From Echinococcus granulosus (lineage: Eukaryota; Platyhelminthes; Cestoda; Cyclophyllidea; Taeniidae), in assembly GCF_000524195.1 (NCBI RefSeq), contig NW_020170396.1, positions 812,127 through 876,126 of the forward strand: DNA of 64,000 nt, read 5' to 3'. Both the position numbers and the translations under genes were made by a program. The notes beneath the pieces are model-generated. The model did no database searches. It was not told the origin of the DNA and saw nothing but the letters and a program-made list of their open reading frames with translations. Positions 12,701 to 25,490 of this stretch are shown one piece after another. Every line of letters starts with the position of its first letter. The first letter of the stretch is position 1.

Positions 12701-15427
12701 AAAGTTCACTGCTACCGCTTCAGACATTGATCACCCACCTAATCAAGCTGTCGAGTCACCTCATCGACTGACTGTAGCAAAAGCAGCCCTGGTAGTAGGA
12801 GCACCCTAACAACGAGATCGACAATAATATCCTGGTCTTAATCAGCTATCCATTTCTGTCATGAAAAGTAGGTATAAGAAGTGACAACAAATGCCAATAG
12901 ACCACATTGGAGACGATGAGCCGTACGACATTCATTGCTAATGTGAACTCCACTCTACTTTAAGGCCCGCACTGTCGGTACGTATAAACAAAACTGCCTC
13001 TAGAAATCAGGTAGCGAATGTGTTAGAGGAAATGGAGAGGTCTTCATTACTCAAAGGCAGTTAAAAAGCTTAATTACGGAAAGAATGACCGGTTGAAAAA
13101 ACCGCCCTTTGGCCACTGGGAGAACAAAAAAAATTCTAAGGCAGTAAAAAGTGAGCGCACGATTCTGTTCATAGCATCCTAACATAGCCAGCATGATACA
13201 AGTATATGCATAGCAAAAACACACTCCACTGCAGCTATGAGACTGGACAACATACCAACTCTACAAATGCATTTATGTCCTTTTCAAACAACTTGAGGGT
13301 GCGTTTGCAATAGAAACTGTCCCACTACTAGACGATGTGCATCGCAAATACGCACACATGCTTGGGAGCCTTTCCTCTTCATTAACCGCGCACTTTCGAC
13401 ATGAAAATATGTGCCCATTCTCCTCGAATCCCACAGCACCCAAACAAAGAATGAGCAATTGCCTTGGTGAACACTACTGTAAAGTTTGGCATGGCATTGG
13501 CAGAGAGAAAGTTTGATAAGAAGAAATTACGGGTATAAGGTAATACCTGAAAGTGTGTAATACTAATTTAAAATTGCACACCAAACCAGAGAGTTGAACT
13601 CTCGAAACCTTTAAGGAAGTAAGAATGTAAAGCATTTCACTGACAATCAATCCAACCTCGGTGCATCAGAAAAAAGGATCACAAAAAATGTCGGTGCAAG
13701 GAGGTTGACGAGCGATTCGGGGGAGAGGGCGTAACGAAGACCGCCACGACCCAGTAAACAGCGCATAATCTTTTTCCACATACTTATGGAAGCAAATCGA
13801 CCCACCTGAATTAAAAAAGGCATATCCCTTAAGATAATTCACCATTGCATGACTGAGAGAGGAAGGCTTACGCTGAGTCGTTTTCCAGCGAATGAAATCA
13901 TCGGTAGGTTGACGAGGGCACCGTTAGCGTTGGCGATTCCGTGCAATTCAACCATCGCCGTTCCCTCCTTCGAGCGAAGGAATTTTATTGGACCGACGTC
14001 TCCGTAAAGGCAGAAGAGATTGAACAATCTAAAAGCACAAAACAAGTTCAGTAAAAAGAAATTCCAAATGGGTATGAGATTAGAGGAAAAACCCACTGAG
14101 AAATTTATCACGACAATCCCTATAACAAAACCAGAGACGAGTACGAGCAGTGGTAATAAACACTTCAACGGGTGGGTGGCTCAAGTTTGTAGAAAAGAAA
14201 CGCACCTGTCACAATTGGCATGAGCCATATTCAAATTGTAGACCATAATGACGGGAGTGGCAGATCTATCGTTCATGTCAGAGTAACCACCACCGAAAAC
14301 GCCCTGTTGTTGTTGTTGCTGTCCTGCAGCTACCATTGCGAGTGCGCTGATGACGGAGTTAGGTGAGACGGCCGCGAGGTTGCCAGGCAGGTAGGCATCA
14401 GCCCGCTTTCCTAACTCGCCATCGAATTTACCTAATAGAGAAGCGGCTGCTGCTGCAGCCACGGGTCTTCCCTGAACACCCATCCCAGTCTCATCCATTA
14501 GAGTAGGATTTTCATAGTCCCAACTATCAAGACAATTCCGTGTCACCTTCAATCGTGTCTGCTTTGCGTACTCGACCTTGAGAGAGCAACAGCCTGAGTA
14601 GATGTCCGCACCGTTGATATGACGCTTGGTTTCCCGGGCGTCTGCGACTGTAGCGAATTCAACCATGGCTTGAACACCGGTTTTGCGGAATATGACTATT
14701 CTCAACACTTTACCATGACGGTTAGTGACTTGATGAATAACATCTACTGTTATAGGATACTGAGCATTGTAGATTGTCAGAAGGAGAATGTTATTTTCCA
14801 TAGGAGGTGGCCGATCACTTTGTATGGCACTGTCGTCAAGACGACCACGGAAAGTCAGCCGTTTCGAGGTGCTGTATGCCAATCGAAGACGCTGATTGTT
14901 GACCGTAAACGGATACTCGTTAGATCTATCAAAATAGTTTATTAACGTTAAAACGACATATTTAAGCACAGTGGCCAGCAAAGAATAGCCTGCCAAAACA
15001 TAAATGGTATACACCCCTAGTAGCAGGAAAATCACTGCCATCAAAACTCGTAATGGTAAACGTTGAAGATGGTTAGCTTAAAATTAAAATTTAGGGACGA
15101 ACGGTACCTATGCGCGTTACTTAGTAGTAGACTGAGTAAGGTCATAATCAATCGCGTAAAGCATAGGGGATACAACCGAATAACATGAGACATGGAAGAG
15201 ACAAGCAACTACCTTTGAATTACACGATCAGCATCGTTCTGGTCTTCGAACTCTACAAGAGCTTGCCGCTTGTTGGGCAGCATGATGATCTCAACTATGC
15301 GACCATATTTGTCAAATAACTTTTCCAAATCGATTTCTAGTGTATGTTCCGGCAAGTCAGTAATGTGAATAACAGGAGATGGCTCGATGTCACCCCATTC
15401 TTCTGGACGGTTGCGCTTACGACTCAT
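6756..15427 (-). CDS. HNRNPL: hnRNP L-type RNA-binding protein, four RRMs
   Basis: Nuclear RNA-binding protein of the PTB/hnRNP L family, which binds CA-rich RNA and regulates alternative splicing. Five exons on the minus strand: 15427-15213, 14925-14206, 14028-13872, 12326-12121 and 7083-6756. Phases are 2, 2, 0, 2; total 1626 bases, 541 residues. RRM1 is near the N-terminus (VIHITDLPEH, RQALVEFEDQ) and continues into exon 2. RRM2 has NNILLLTIYNAQYPITVDV, GVQAMVEF and NGADIYSGCC, very close to hnRNP L. RRM3 has VIMVYNLNM and NCDRLFNLFCLYGDV across the exon 2/3 junction. RRM4 has RMLHFWNCP and NSSGVLEWNS. A seven-Ala run and a six-Gln run lie between RRM2 and RRM3, and the C-terminus is Ser-rich. 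The start is the first ATG before RRM1; an acceptor-like tgtgtgtag just upstream hints at a 5' UTR intron. Confidence 0.93.
7084..12120 (-). other. Large intron 4 of the hnRNP L-like gene
   Basis: A 5-kb intron separates the two halves of RRM4. It begins with donor gtacgtac (minus strand) after the exon ending at 12121, and ends with acceptor ctctag before 7083. It holds the assembly gap and several GT-rich patches on the plus strand (about 10290-10330 and 10688-10706), which are CA-rich in the transcript. No other coding exon was recognised. Confidence 0.8.
7316..7415. other. Assembly gap, 100 N
   Basis: Exactly 100 N, the usual placeholder for a gap of unknown length. It lies inside intron 4 of the hnRNP L-like gene and breaks no coding exon, so the true intron length is uncertain. 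Protein predictions that run across it are artefacts. Confidence 0.99.
12327..13871 (-). other. Intron 3 of the hnRNP L-like gene
   Basis: A 1.5-kb intron between the end of RRM3 (exon ends ...AAACGACTCAGC, phase 0, donor gtaagcc) and the inter-RRM linker exon. The acceptor chosen at 12327 gives the continuous reading GKRLS-VSQPYILPDG, which matches the family. No internal gene is seen. Confidence 0.75.
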
Positions 15428-18400
15428 GTCTACACACAAATCCACCAATCACGCCAATTCCAATAAACCGCTGCGACTATACAAAAATTTGATTGGGTCG
15501 TGGAAATGCATTTGGAAGTAGCTAATTAAAACTACTGCAGCATTCATATCCCATATTATACTGCCTTCAGATTCTCACGATTCTAATGGATCAGACGAAT
15601 AACATCTCGTTTTTAAGATGATCGAGTGGTAACTTAATTAGATATGCCCCTCTTAGGGGCAATTGCACCCGCATCACCTTGTGAATAATAAAACAACGTT
15701 ACAAACCCCATGACCAACTGCAACGGTTTCTGTGCCCCTTCCCCTTTCCCTCAAATTTTACACCCTTGTAACATGAAGAATGCGTAGAGGAATGCGTCTT
15801 TTACTTTAATAGTGACATGGGGTTTACATACTGTGATGGTTTAAAAGAATTGGTGTTTATTCCCTCCTCAGGAGTTAAACGTTTCCACCATGTCACTTGG
15901 TTGGCGCAAACTGACCTCCTAACCGCCTTAAGTACTTCTATTATAGTCCAACTTTTGTGCCATGACATTACGTTGGCTGAAACCGACTGTAGAAATACGG
16001 CTTCATTTCAAAGCTTTTGAGACTAATTCCTTCTCTACTTTCTTCTGGCCTATAACAATTACAATTTCCAAAGCAAGCTTCTTAAAAGATTTTTAGCTCA
16101 TGCGATTGTAGCGTCTATTCTTCAACGTAATTTATGCCACTGCTTTACCCATGTTTTCACAAAATGGCTTTTCCATTAAAGGTCATAATATGCAGCCATT
16201 GTCTTATTTGCTATCTGGTTATCTAGGATTTGTAATTTGTTATGTCAACCCCTCAAGTAGCTCTTCTGGGCTAGGCTTCCAAATGGGAGTTCTGCATGCA
16301 GAGACTCTAGAGACCACGTGGTTAAGCACACACCTAATGTCCCTACTCCTTGTCATAGCGAAACTTGGGTTCATACAACCCTATTTTTACGACCTTTTGA
16401 TGTCTTGGTAATCATAGCAAAGTTAAGTCTGCGTAAAAGTAAAGTCGACATGCGATCGATTTTGCTTGATGGGATCGTAAACGGAACGTATTCAAATTTG
16501 TCTCTAAAAATGGGACGTCATGACACCTTAACTTTGTAATTTTGGGGTCTGTGCGGACCGTATCACGTAACTACAGCCGATTCCAAATAAAGGGACATAT
16601 ATTAAGCAAAGTATCGCATGCCTTTTCCCGTAGTTTTAAAGTCGGATAGTTTCGATAATCGCACTTGGAAACGCAAGGGGGTGCGAAGTGTAACCTCAAT
16701 TGATGGATTAGGTGCTTAAATGCGCATGTTTTACGTTAAAGTAAGCAAAAAAGTCATCTTAACCCTAATTACTACAAAACTTAAAAACCAGCTATGGCTG
16801 TTCAAAGTTGATCACGTGGTTGATGCGCCTGCTCAGCCTTTAACGCCCTCTTAATACCTTGCCAAAAATGTGCTTTCGCATAAAAATGGACGGAATAAGG
16901 TTTGAATGACCTCCTTTGTCAGATTGCTGTTGTTACCAATGCTTGCAACAGAAAAGTTCACCTTCCTCCCTGGAATTGTAGTAATATAGGGGCTTCTATT
17001 TGGTGTACTACTTCAAAGTTACTTGGATTGAGAGGCAAGTTTTACGAAGATCTACTCAAAAATCGTAATCGGTGACTGACAGGGCTATTAACAGGATTGA
17101 CTCCTAGTAAGGGCTTGAGGCTGGGAGTCACAATAACCTGAGAGCCTTGTAAAGTCCTTCTTTCTGGCCTCTCGCCTTGAAGGTCAGCCAAACGCCCAAC
17201 TAACACCACTAACACCCTATCATCGGCTGTGATTGCTACTGAATGGAATATGACATGAAACATCAAGTCTTGAAGCGCCAGCCAGCGGTAACCACATCAG
17301 TGGGAATGTGACAGCACAAACCCAAGTTGGATACTTTGGTCGCCTTCAATAAACTCGAACGTCGCACCACAATGATACGGCATCCTGCAGTATGAAGTTC
17401 TTGGTAAAATGGTTGCTACTTTGCATTTAGCGACACCTCTGTTTCAACGAGATTCAACTGCTTCAGAACTTTATGCTATTTTCAGCTTTCCAACGACGAA
17501 TAAAGTGAGGCATCGGAATGCACTTTTCAATTTTCCGATTTGGTACATTTCCTTCTAAAATTTCATGTGAATTTAAGTGAACCCTCAATTAGCAGTTCTG
17601 GGGCATTTTACAAAGTTTCAACGCTATCACAATGCACTGCCTCGATGTCATGGGAACGCGAAATCTGGAGTGATGGGAGTCAGACATACTGCTGATATTA
17701 TGGTCAATAAGTGAGGTCAGTCAAATTTTCTAAGCAGTCTTGTTTGTAGAAGGGTAATGAATACGACACGACCAAAGGAGGAAGTCATGACTTCACGCTA
17801 CTCAATTTAATCGATTGCGAGTACCCAGGAGACCTCCAGTCTGCATAAAAGGCGACAAGAGGAGACACCCATCCGATGAGGATCAGCCCAAAATAGAAAC
17901 TGAGGGGGGCTGTAGAAACAGCACCGATTGGGACCTTAACGATGACAGTGAAGCCTGAATGGACAGATTAACAAATAGTGAATTCGTTTCAAAGGAAAGT
18001 GAAACCAGTAGCTCTCTCTTTCAATTCTGGCACTCCGCCTGCACAGACTCTAAATTGATAAGCACAGGTTATTAGCATTACCATTCTTCTTCCATTTAGC
18101 ACTTTCTTCCACCTTTTCAAAGCGCTTTGGACAACACTAGTTCCCTTTTTCATCGTTTCATCGACGCTAAGCACTATTCATAGTTGGTTTTTTTCTATTT
18201 TCTACTGCTGTGGAGGGTTGAAATGGGAGGAGATTGCTGCATAAATTCCACTGCCAAACAGTACATCTTACCTTGAAACGAAATGATTTGCATAAAAAAC
18301 TTCATTCTGCAGAGGACTTCGGGGAAATCCAACACCCTTGCAACCCGAAAGTCTTGGAGACTACTTCACCGTCACTGCCACGCAGATTCTACCACTATTC

Positions 18401-19072
18401 TAACACGACGTCAGTTGTTAGTATTATCGTTTCACACTCCAATTAGCTTCCATCTCCTTTAAATTGGAGCGGCATACATAAATGATGCTGGCAGCGAGCT
18501 TGTCAGCAATGTTTGGCGCCAAAAATTGGAGACCTAAATGGCAGTCTGGTCTCAGCTTTCCTCGTAAAATAAGTTCGTATCACGAAGCTGTGTCCTCCTC
18601 ATAAGCACTTGGCTTAATCCATCCCGGTCTTGCAGCAGGAGCATGCAAAACGAATCAGGATGGATTGCGGATCTCCTCTACTGAATAACTACTTGGCTTA
18701 ACTTCAGGTGCAAACAGTAACTGTCAAAAATGTTACTGTACTCTCTCCGTGTTTCAGTCTAAACAAAGTGTCACAGCGAAGAGTGGATCACTGTCTCTTT
18801 ATGGACCAGAAATACTGCCACATAATTGGAGGCAAGCATACATGCGTACGTCAGAAGGGCTAATTTTTGTCAAGGACGGAAACAGTGAACACCGTGCATT
18901 TAGCGTCTACAAGACCCTCCTAGGCGTCTGATGAAAACGAATAGGCGAAGGTGGTAGAGAGGGAACTCAGCACAATCATATGTGGGGACAAATAAAACTT
19001 GCAAATTGACACAAACTAGTCATTCTTTTACAGAAACAACCAACCTTCCCTCTCTCACCCTTTACTGCAAAG
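15428..19072. other. Intergenic region upstream of the hnRNP L-like gene
   Basis: About 3.6 kb, AT-rich, between the hnRNP L-like start and the stop of the receptor-like gene. It should contain the hnRNP L-like promoter and 5' UTR and the receptor-like 3' UTR. Short open frames (15817-16020, 16151-16411, 16318-16539 plus; 17042-17266 and 17989-18174 minus) show no domain, no consistent splice context and low-complexity composition. No RNA gene or transposon was recognised. Confidence 0.45.
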
Positions 19073-20794
19073 TCACAAGTTTCTGCGACGCGATCGTCTT
19101 CTTCTAGGTCCTCGAAAAGGTATCCTTTCTACAGGAGTGGATAGAGGTGGTCTGATGTGGTCTACTTCTACGGTTGCTGGATATCTGGGAAAGTTGCCAC
19201 TAAGAAATTCCGAGTAGTTTGGTGGTGGCGGTTGAAGTACTGAACTTCCCTCCCCACCCGCCGCCTCTGGTGTCAGCGGTGGTTGAGTCGTAGGTCGAAA
19301 TCGCACGATTTGGAAGCCAGAACTCACCAGGGCTCTGGTTCGAGAGACTGTACGTCTCAACGCGACTCGCAGTTCAACTCCAAGATCAATTCGATGAATA
19401 GTTCTACGGAGATGCTGTGGCAGGGGTTTAACTCTCGGCGAAGTGCCACCATGTCCTCCGCCTGGACGGGAGGTGAAGGAACTCTGGAGGCTCTGAATCT
19501 TCTGTATAACTCCTTCTGGTGCCACACCAACTTCCTCATTCACATCTGAATACGAGGGTGGTAGCTGATGGCCGGATTCAGCAACAACCACGGATTTCTG
19601 ACGCCGCCACTGGAAGCGGCGTTTAGACCGTCGGGCGAAAAGATTCGTCTTATCAGCTTGTTCCACACTGGCGTAGGTTGGTGGGCTCAGAGGTATCTCG
19701 AAATCAGCACTGCTGATAGAGTTTTGACGGAACATGGGTGGTCTTCCTACTACTCTTTGACGCCATCGGCTAGGCAGACAACAGCATCCATAGCGAAGAC
19801 ATAGCGACTGAAGGCGCAAGTAACGGAGTGGTGAATAGCGCCTCAGCAATCCCACATAACTTATCAAAAATAGAAGTCCGACATTAATGACGCTGAAGAG
19901 GATAATTACTACCAAGAACCAGTTGACGGTGGGTGCATAACAGATGAGACTCCTCGAATACTCATCGGCGCTGCTTTGAGGGAGGGATGCAAATACTCTG
20001 TTGGCTAGCGCAGTGGGACCTCTGGGGCAGTTGACAACACCATCACAACTAAGGCGATAATCAATGCAATAGGCTACAAAACGATAGGTCAATTTTAATC
20101 CAAAGCGATCAGCGACCACCGGAGTTGTGCAAATAAGCCAGCCGGGATGAAACATTTCGTTGAGGTTAATCAGACTTATATCATAGGGGTTGCGGAGGTT
20201 TGTGTGAGATCCCCGAACCTGGAACTGTGTCAGCACACAAAGGTACGTCGGAGTGAGGGCAATATCCAAATAGAATTTGGCATCTCCACTTCTCTCTCCG
20301 ATAAAATCATGAATCAGAAGCATATAAATGACAGTGGAATTCTTCGGCCAGGCTTGCGTATCCAGGTAGAAGTCACGCTTTACTGGGAACATCTTTGTGA
20401 GTCTTACAGTGGCGAGATGAACAGTCGGGTATGCGTTCCCTATGAATACTAGACTCGCTTCTCCACCCATGCCGGCAGTAATATTTAGTTGAGCTTGCTT
20501 TATGTACACAGTGACAAAATGAAACTGGGGATGTGTGGGGGCAGCAAAGGCAAAAGCACATGCGTGGGGATGTGTGGACTTTGTATGCGGTTGTCCGGTG
20601 AGTGGGATATCTTCGCCGCGTGTCTTGAGGGTATAGGCAGCTCCCGAGTACATAGGTCGGAGCTGAGTCCTGTGCGTTGGACTACTGATGCCGAAGCATG
20701 GCTCAATATCCACCGCCACGCTCTGGCAGGCGGTGGGCACTATGGAAACCGGGATCACGCAGAGGCTGAAAAGAACTGCTTTGATTAGGAGCAT
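19073..20794 (-). CDS. Type I membrane protein, LDL-A-like module and three PPxY motifs
   Basis: Single-exon gene, 573 residues, family not recognised as a whole. A signal peptide covers residues 1 to about 24 (MLLIKAVLFSLCVIPVS). The ectodomain (about 25-240) has beta-rich, CUB-like spacing and N-glycosylation sites at NIT 104 and NST 152. An LDL receptor class A-like module follows at about 243-285 (CIDYRLSCDGVVNCP ... ADE ... C). A transmembrane helix spans about 292-314, then a Cys cluster (332, 337-339) suited to palmitoylation. The 250-residue cytoplasmic tail carries PPTY (371), PPSY (412) and PPNY (524), the form read by WW domains of Nedd4-type ubiquitin ligases, and ends in a polybasic run (562-571). 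Domain calls are from pattern only; a receptor or ligase-adaptor role is inferred. The ATG gives a well-placed signal peptide. Confidence 0.8.
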   Translation of the reverse strand: MLLIKAVLFSLCVIPVSIVPTACQSVAVDIEPCFGISSPTHRTQLRPMYSGAAYTLKTRGEDIPLTGQPHTKSTHPHACAFAFAAPTHPQFHFVTVYIKQAQLNITAGMGGEASLVFIGNAYPTVHLATVRLTKMFPVKRDFYLDTQAWPKNSTVIYMLLIHDFIGERSGDAKFYLDIALTPTYLCVLTQFQVRGSHTNLRNPYDISLINLNEMFHPGWLICTTPVVADRFGLKLTYRFVAYCIDYRLSCDGVVNCPRGPTALANRVFASLPQSSADEYSRSLICYAPTVNWFLVVIILFSVINVGLLFLISYVGLLRRYSPLRYLRLQSLCLRYGCCCLPSRWRQRVVGRPPMFRQNSISSADFEIPLSPPTYASVEQADKTNLFARRSKRRFQWRRQKSVVVAESGHQLPPSYSDVNEEVGVAPEGVIQKIQSLQSSFTSRPGGGHGGTSPRVKPLPQHLRRTIHRIDLGVELRVALRRTVSRTRALVSSGFQIVRFRPTTQPPLTPEAAGGEGSSVLQPPPPNYSEFLSGNFPRYPATVEVDHIRPPLSTPVERIPFRGPRRRRSRRRNL

Positions 20795-23665
20795 CGTAAC
20801 TCTCCATAGGGCGGCATGACTGCTCCAGCAGTAGCATTACCATCGCCCCGTGAATGGAGGACCTCGCATACCTTCCGCCTGAAATCAATACCCTCCACGT
20901 GTCGCTGCAAAGTGATGAACTACCGATCTTGGGGTGACGACACAAAATTACCTGCCTTACTCTACAGTTTGATCGACATAACTTTTCTTAATAATAAATT
21001 ACTTTTGCACTAGTGGTTACCTAAGCGAAATTGGTCCGGAATACCGGGTGGGTTGTCTCGACATTAAACTAGCAGATTCCCGCAATGACAATAGTCGCTC
21101 CCATTATCACAGGTTAATGAATTCCCCATCTACGTAGAAGTGTTGCCAGCTGTTGCATTCTTTGAAGCGTTCACAACGAATTAAGCGTAGAGGTGAGACG
21201 TTACTCCTTTCCATCAAAATGCTTTCCCTTTAATTATTGGTCATGAAGAAAGGGGGGAGAAACGAGAAGACCTTTTGTGTGATGCAATATGTCGTGACGT
21301 GTCGTGTCGTCGTGTCTTTTCAAAATTGGCAATGAGCGCAAATGTGCACGCGGATCGGCCCAGCAACATGACGGCAGAGGTTGCGCTGTTTGCACCGTGC
21401 AGGGCAGTTGCCGACCCTCAAAGCGTCTGTGCCCCACATTCCACAAAAGGTTTCATGGCCAAGCACATTGCGGCGTTTGGGAAAGTTGTAAAGATTGATT
21501 CTATCAAATTGTAGGCCTTTCAGACACGATGTGGCGTAGACACCGCCTTCCACGTCACGAACTGATAATTTCGGTCGCTGAAACTGTTAAAGTAGGTGTG
21601 ACTACACCCAATAATATTAGCTCCTTCACGCTCCCCAGTCCATTGCTGTGGCATTAATGCATCATTAAAAATGCAGACATTAATGTAATTTTCTTCTGAC
21701 AAGCGAAAATCAACACGATTTGTCAGTGCATGTAGATATACCCTAAGAACATCGGATCACCTACCCAGCTCTTTCTTCTGAAGTAAAACACTGGGTGACC
21801 ACCGAGAAGCTGTGTATGCTGACGGAGACCACAAAAACAGAACAGAGGTGTGATAAACAAGCCACAGGGACCGTTAAGGCGTATATCCGTGTCAGGCGGT
21901 GTTTAATGTGACCGGAAAGTGGGGAGCTCGGACACTGGGTTGGCCTTTTCGCGCGGTGACAGTGAGGGCATTTTGTCTAGCAATGCATTGTCGGACACTG
22001 GTCGGTCTTTGCATTTGGGCGCTTCAAACCAGGCGACTTTCTAAGGCGTAATTTCCGGCAATTTGGTTGGTCCCTTAGCGGGACGGTTTGAAGTTACACC
22101 AGGAGAAACTGTTTACATTCGTCGCTGTAAGGATGATGGTTATGATTCGATCACAAACATGCATGATGTCGTAAAACCAAACAAATCCACCGTGTTGTTT
22201 TCGGTTTCGGGTTTCTGAAAAATGAGCATGCTTTCAAAAGAGGTTACTCTTCCCTTCATATAATAAGTCAGCTTGGCTTAATACTACCTTCTTGTTCATA
22301 AACCATGAAAGATCGTAGAGGTTTCCTTTTCTTACTCCATAGAGAGTCAACATGGCAAGGATCACCTAGAAATCAACCTCCAGAACTCTCAATCTACTAA
22401 ATCATGTTGACATAAGAGACGGAATTTAGTTATTCAATAAGCATGATCAAAGAGTTCTCGTTACAGTCCCTCTATGGCCTTTTAGGGTGTGACAGTTCAA
22501 ACAAACAAATGAATCACAACCAATTGCGCTAATAATTTGTTTATCCAGTTCTTTTAAATAACTGCCCAAACTCACTATAACAAATTGTCGAGAATGAACT
22601 GCGCAGGCTAGAAGGCGCCCAATGAATAGGTAAATAAATGAAAGGTAATTGACATTAATTAATAGGACCACCCATTAAACGCCAGCCCAGTGGACAACAA
22701 TGCTTCCGGTGTGCATCTTTCACACCGTATCACTCATCAGCCAATCCCACTCCTGAACCTGAGCACAAAATGGTTTACGGAGAGGTGGGAGTGGTTATTT
22801 ATGGCTCTTCTGTGGTCTGTCGCCACTCCAAGCGCGGATTTGGCTGGCGTCAACCCTATCTGACGACAAGTTGGCACGAGCACCACCCATCCTGGCGACA
22901 CAGGACACCACTGCCTTGTGGAATGTTTACAAGGCTATTCAATGGTGCCCACCGTATGCCTATGTTAAATAGCAATGCCTATTTCATAGGCTCCATCTGA
23001 TAGCGAAAATATGCTCAGTGTTTTAACATCACATCAGATTTAAATTTCACCACCAAAACTTGGTAAAAGGTGATTAGTAGTTTATGACACATTTCTATGG
23101 GTAGGCCTCGACTGCTTTAATGGCCTAAGATAAATATTAAATAGCTAGATTGCGTTGTAAACGGAGTACTATCCATTCAATGCTAGCTTATAAGATTTGC
23201 AGAGTCAAGCTGAACTAACTCCGAAGAATACACAGCGACACGAATGGAAATGAATTTACAGGAATGAAGAAATTTACCCCGCCCTTTATTCCATAAAAAT
23301 ACCAGGGAGCAGTCATTGCGATACCGGATGCCACTTATCATTCAAGCCGTCGCAGACCATAAAGTCCAAATAAACGCTCGCATCAGCACTTGACAGACGG
23401 TGCAGTATCTATTACTGGACCTAAAGGACCGTCATAAGCTCGAGGTCGAAACCTCCGGGCTGATTGCGAACAACAGCTCCGGTGTGAAAAAAACTGACCC
23501 CCTAGAGAACCTCGCAAAAAAACCCAAAACTCAGCCTCAGGTGGGTGAGGTAACAAAAGCGTCATTTTAAAATGCTTTCATTGAATCGGTCTGCATACGT
23601 GTGCCCACAAAAGAACGTGATTTTCGAAAGCACAATCATTACAAAAGAACGGCCACTAGAGGGAG
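20795..23665. other. Intergenic region between receptor-like gene and adenylosuccinate synthetase
   Basis: About 2.9 kb holding the upstream region of the receptor-like gene and the 3' flank of the synthetase; both are on the minus strand. Open frames at 21234-21553 overlap on both strands in several frames and look fortuitous. No gene recognised. Confidence 0.5.
23285..23290 (-). terminator. Candidate polyadenylation signal of adenylosuccinate synthetase
   Basis: AATAAA on the minus strand (TTTATT on plus), about 375 bases past the synthetase stop. Position is plausible for a short 3' UTR; no other evidence. Confidence 0.35.
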
Positions 23666-25233
<1,568 letters not shown>

Positions 25234-25490
25234 CAGGAGAATGCGAGGATAATTGTGAGACGGACACACGAAAAGAGCTAATGTTATAGCGCCCAATATA
25301 GCGCCAAAGATGCGGCCTAAACAACTAAAGTTTGCAATCAAAATTGTAAATATTTTCATTAATCCGTAAATGTTTCTCTTTGAAAATATTTTGTTTAAGC
25401 GTTTAAAATACAAAGTAACATTTTGAAAATGTCCTCACAGTAGATCGGTTTTCGTGCTCTGCGATGTAGTGCGTGTAGGCGGTGCACATT
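25234..25490. promoter_or_regulatory. Divergent promoter region
   Basis: The two start codons (synthetase minus at 25233, C2CD2-like plus at 25491) are 257 bases apart, so both genes must share this AT-rich upstream sequence. No TATA box in clear position was seen. On the minus strand the synthetase frame stays open leftward of its ATG for about 60 codons. Confidence 0.55.

Noticed and set aside
14926..15044. Upstream extension of the hnRNP L exon 2 frame with hydrophobic residues
   Set aside because: It is intron; the acceptor at 14926-14927 joins in phase to exon 1 and restores RRM1.
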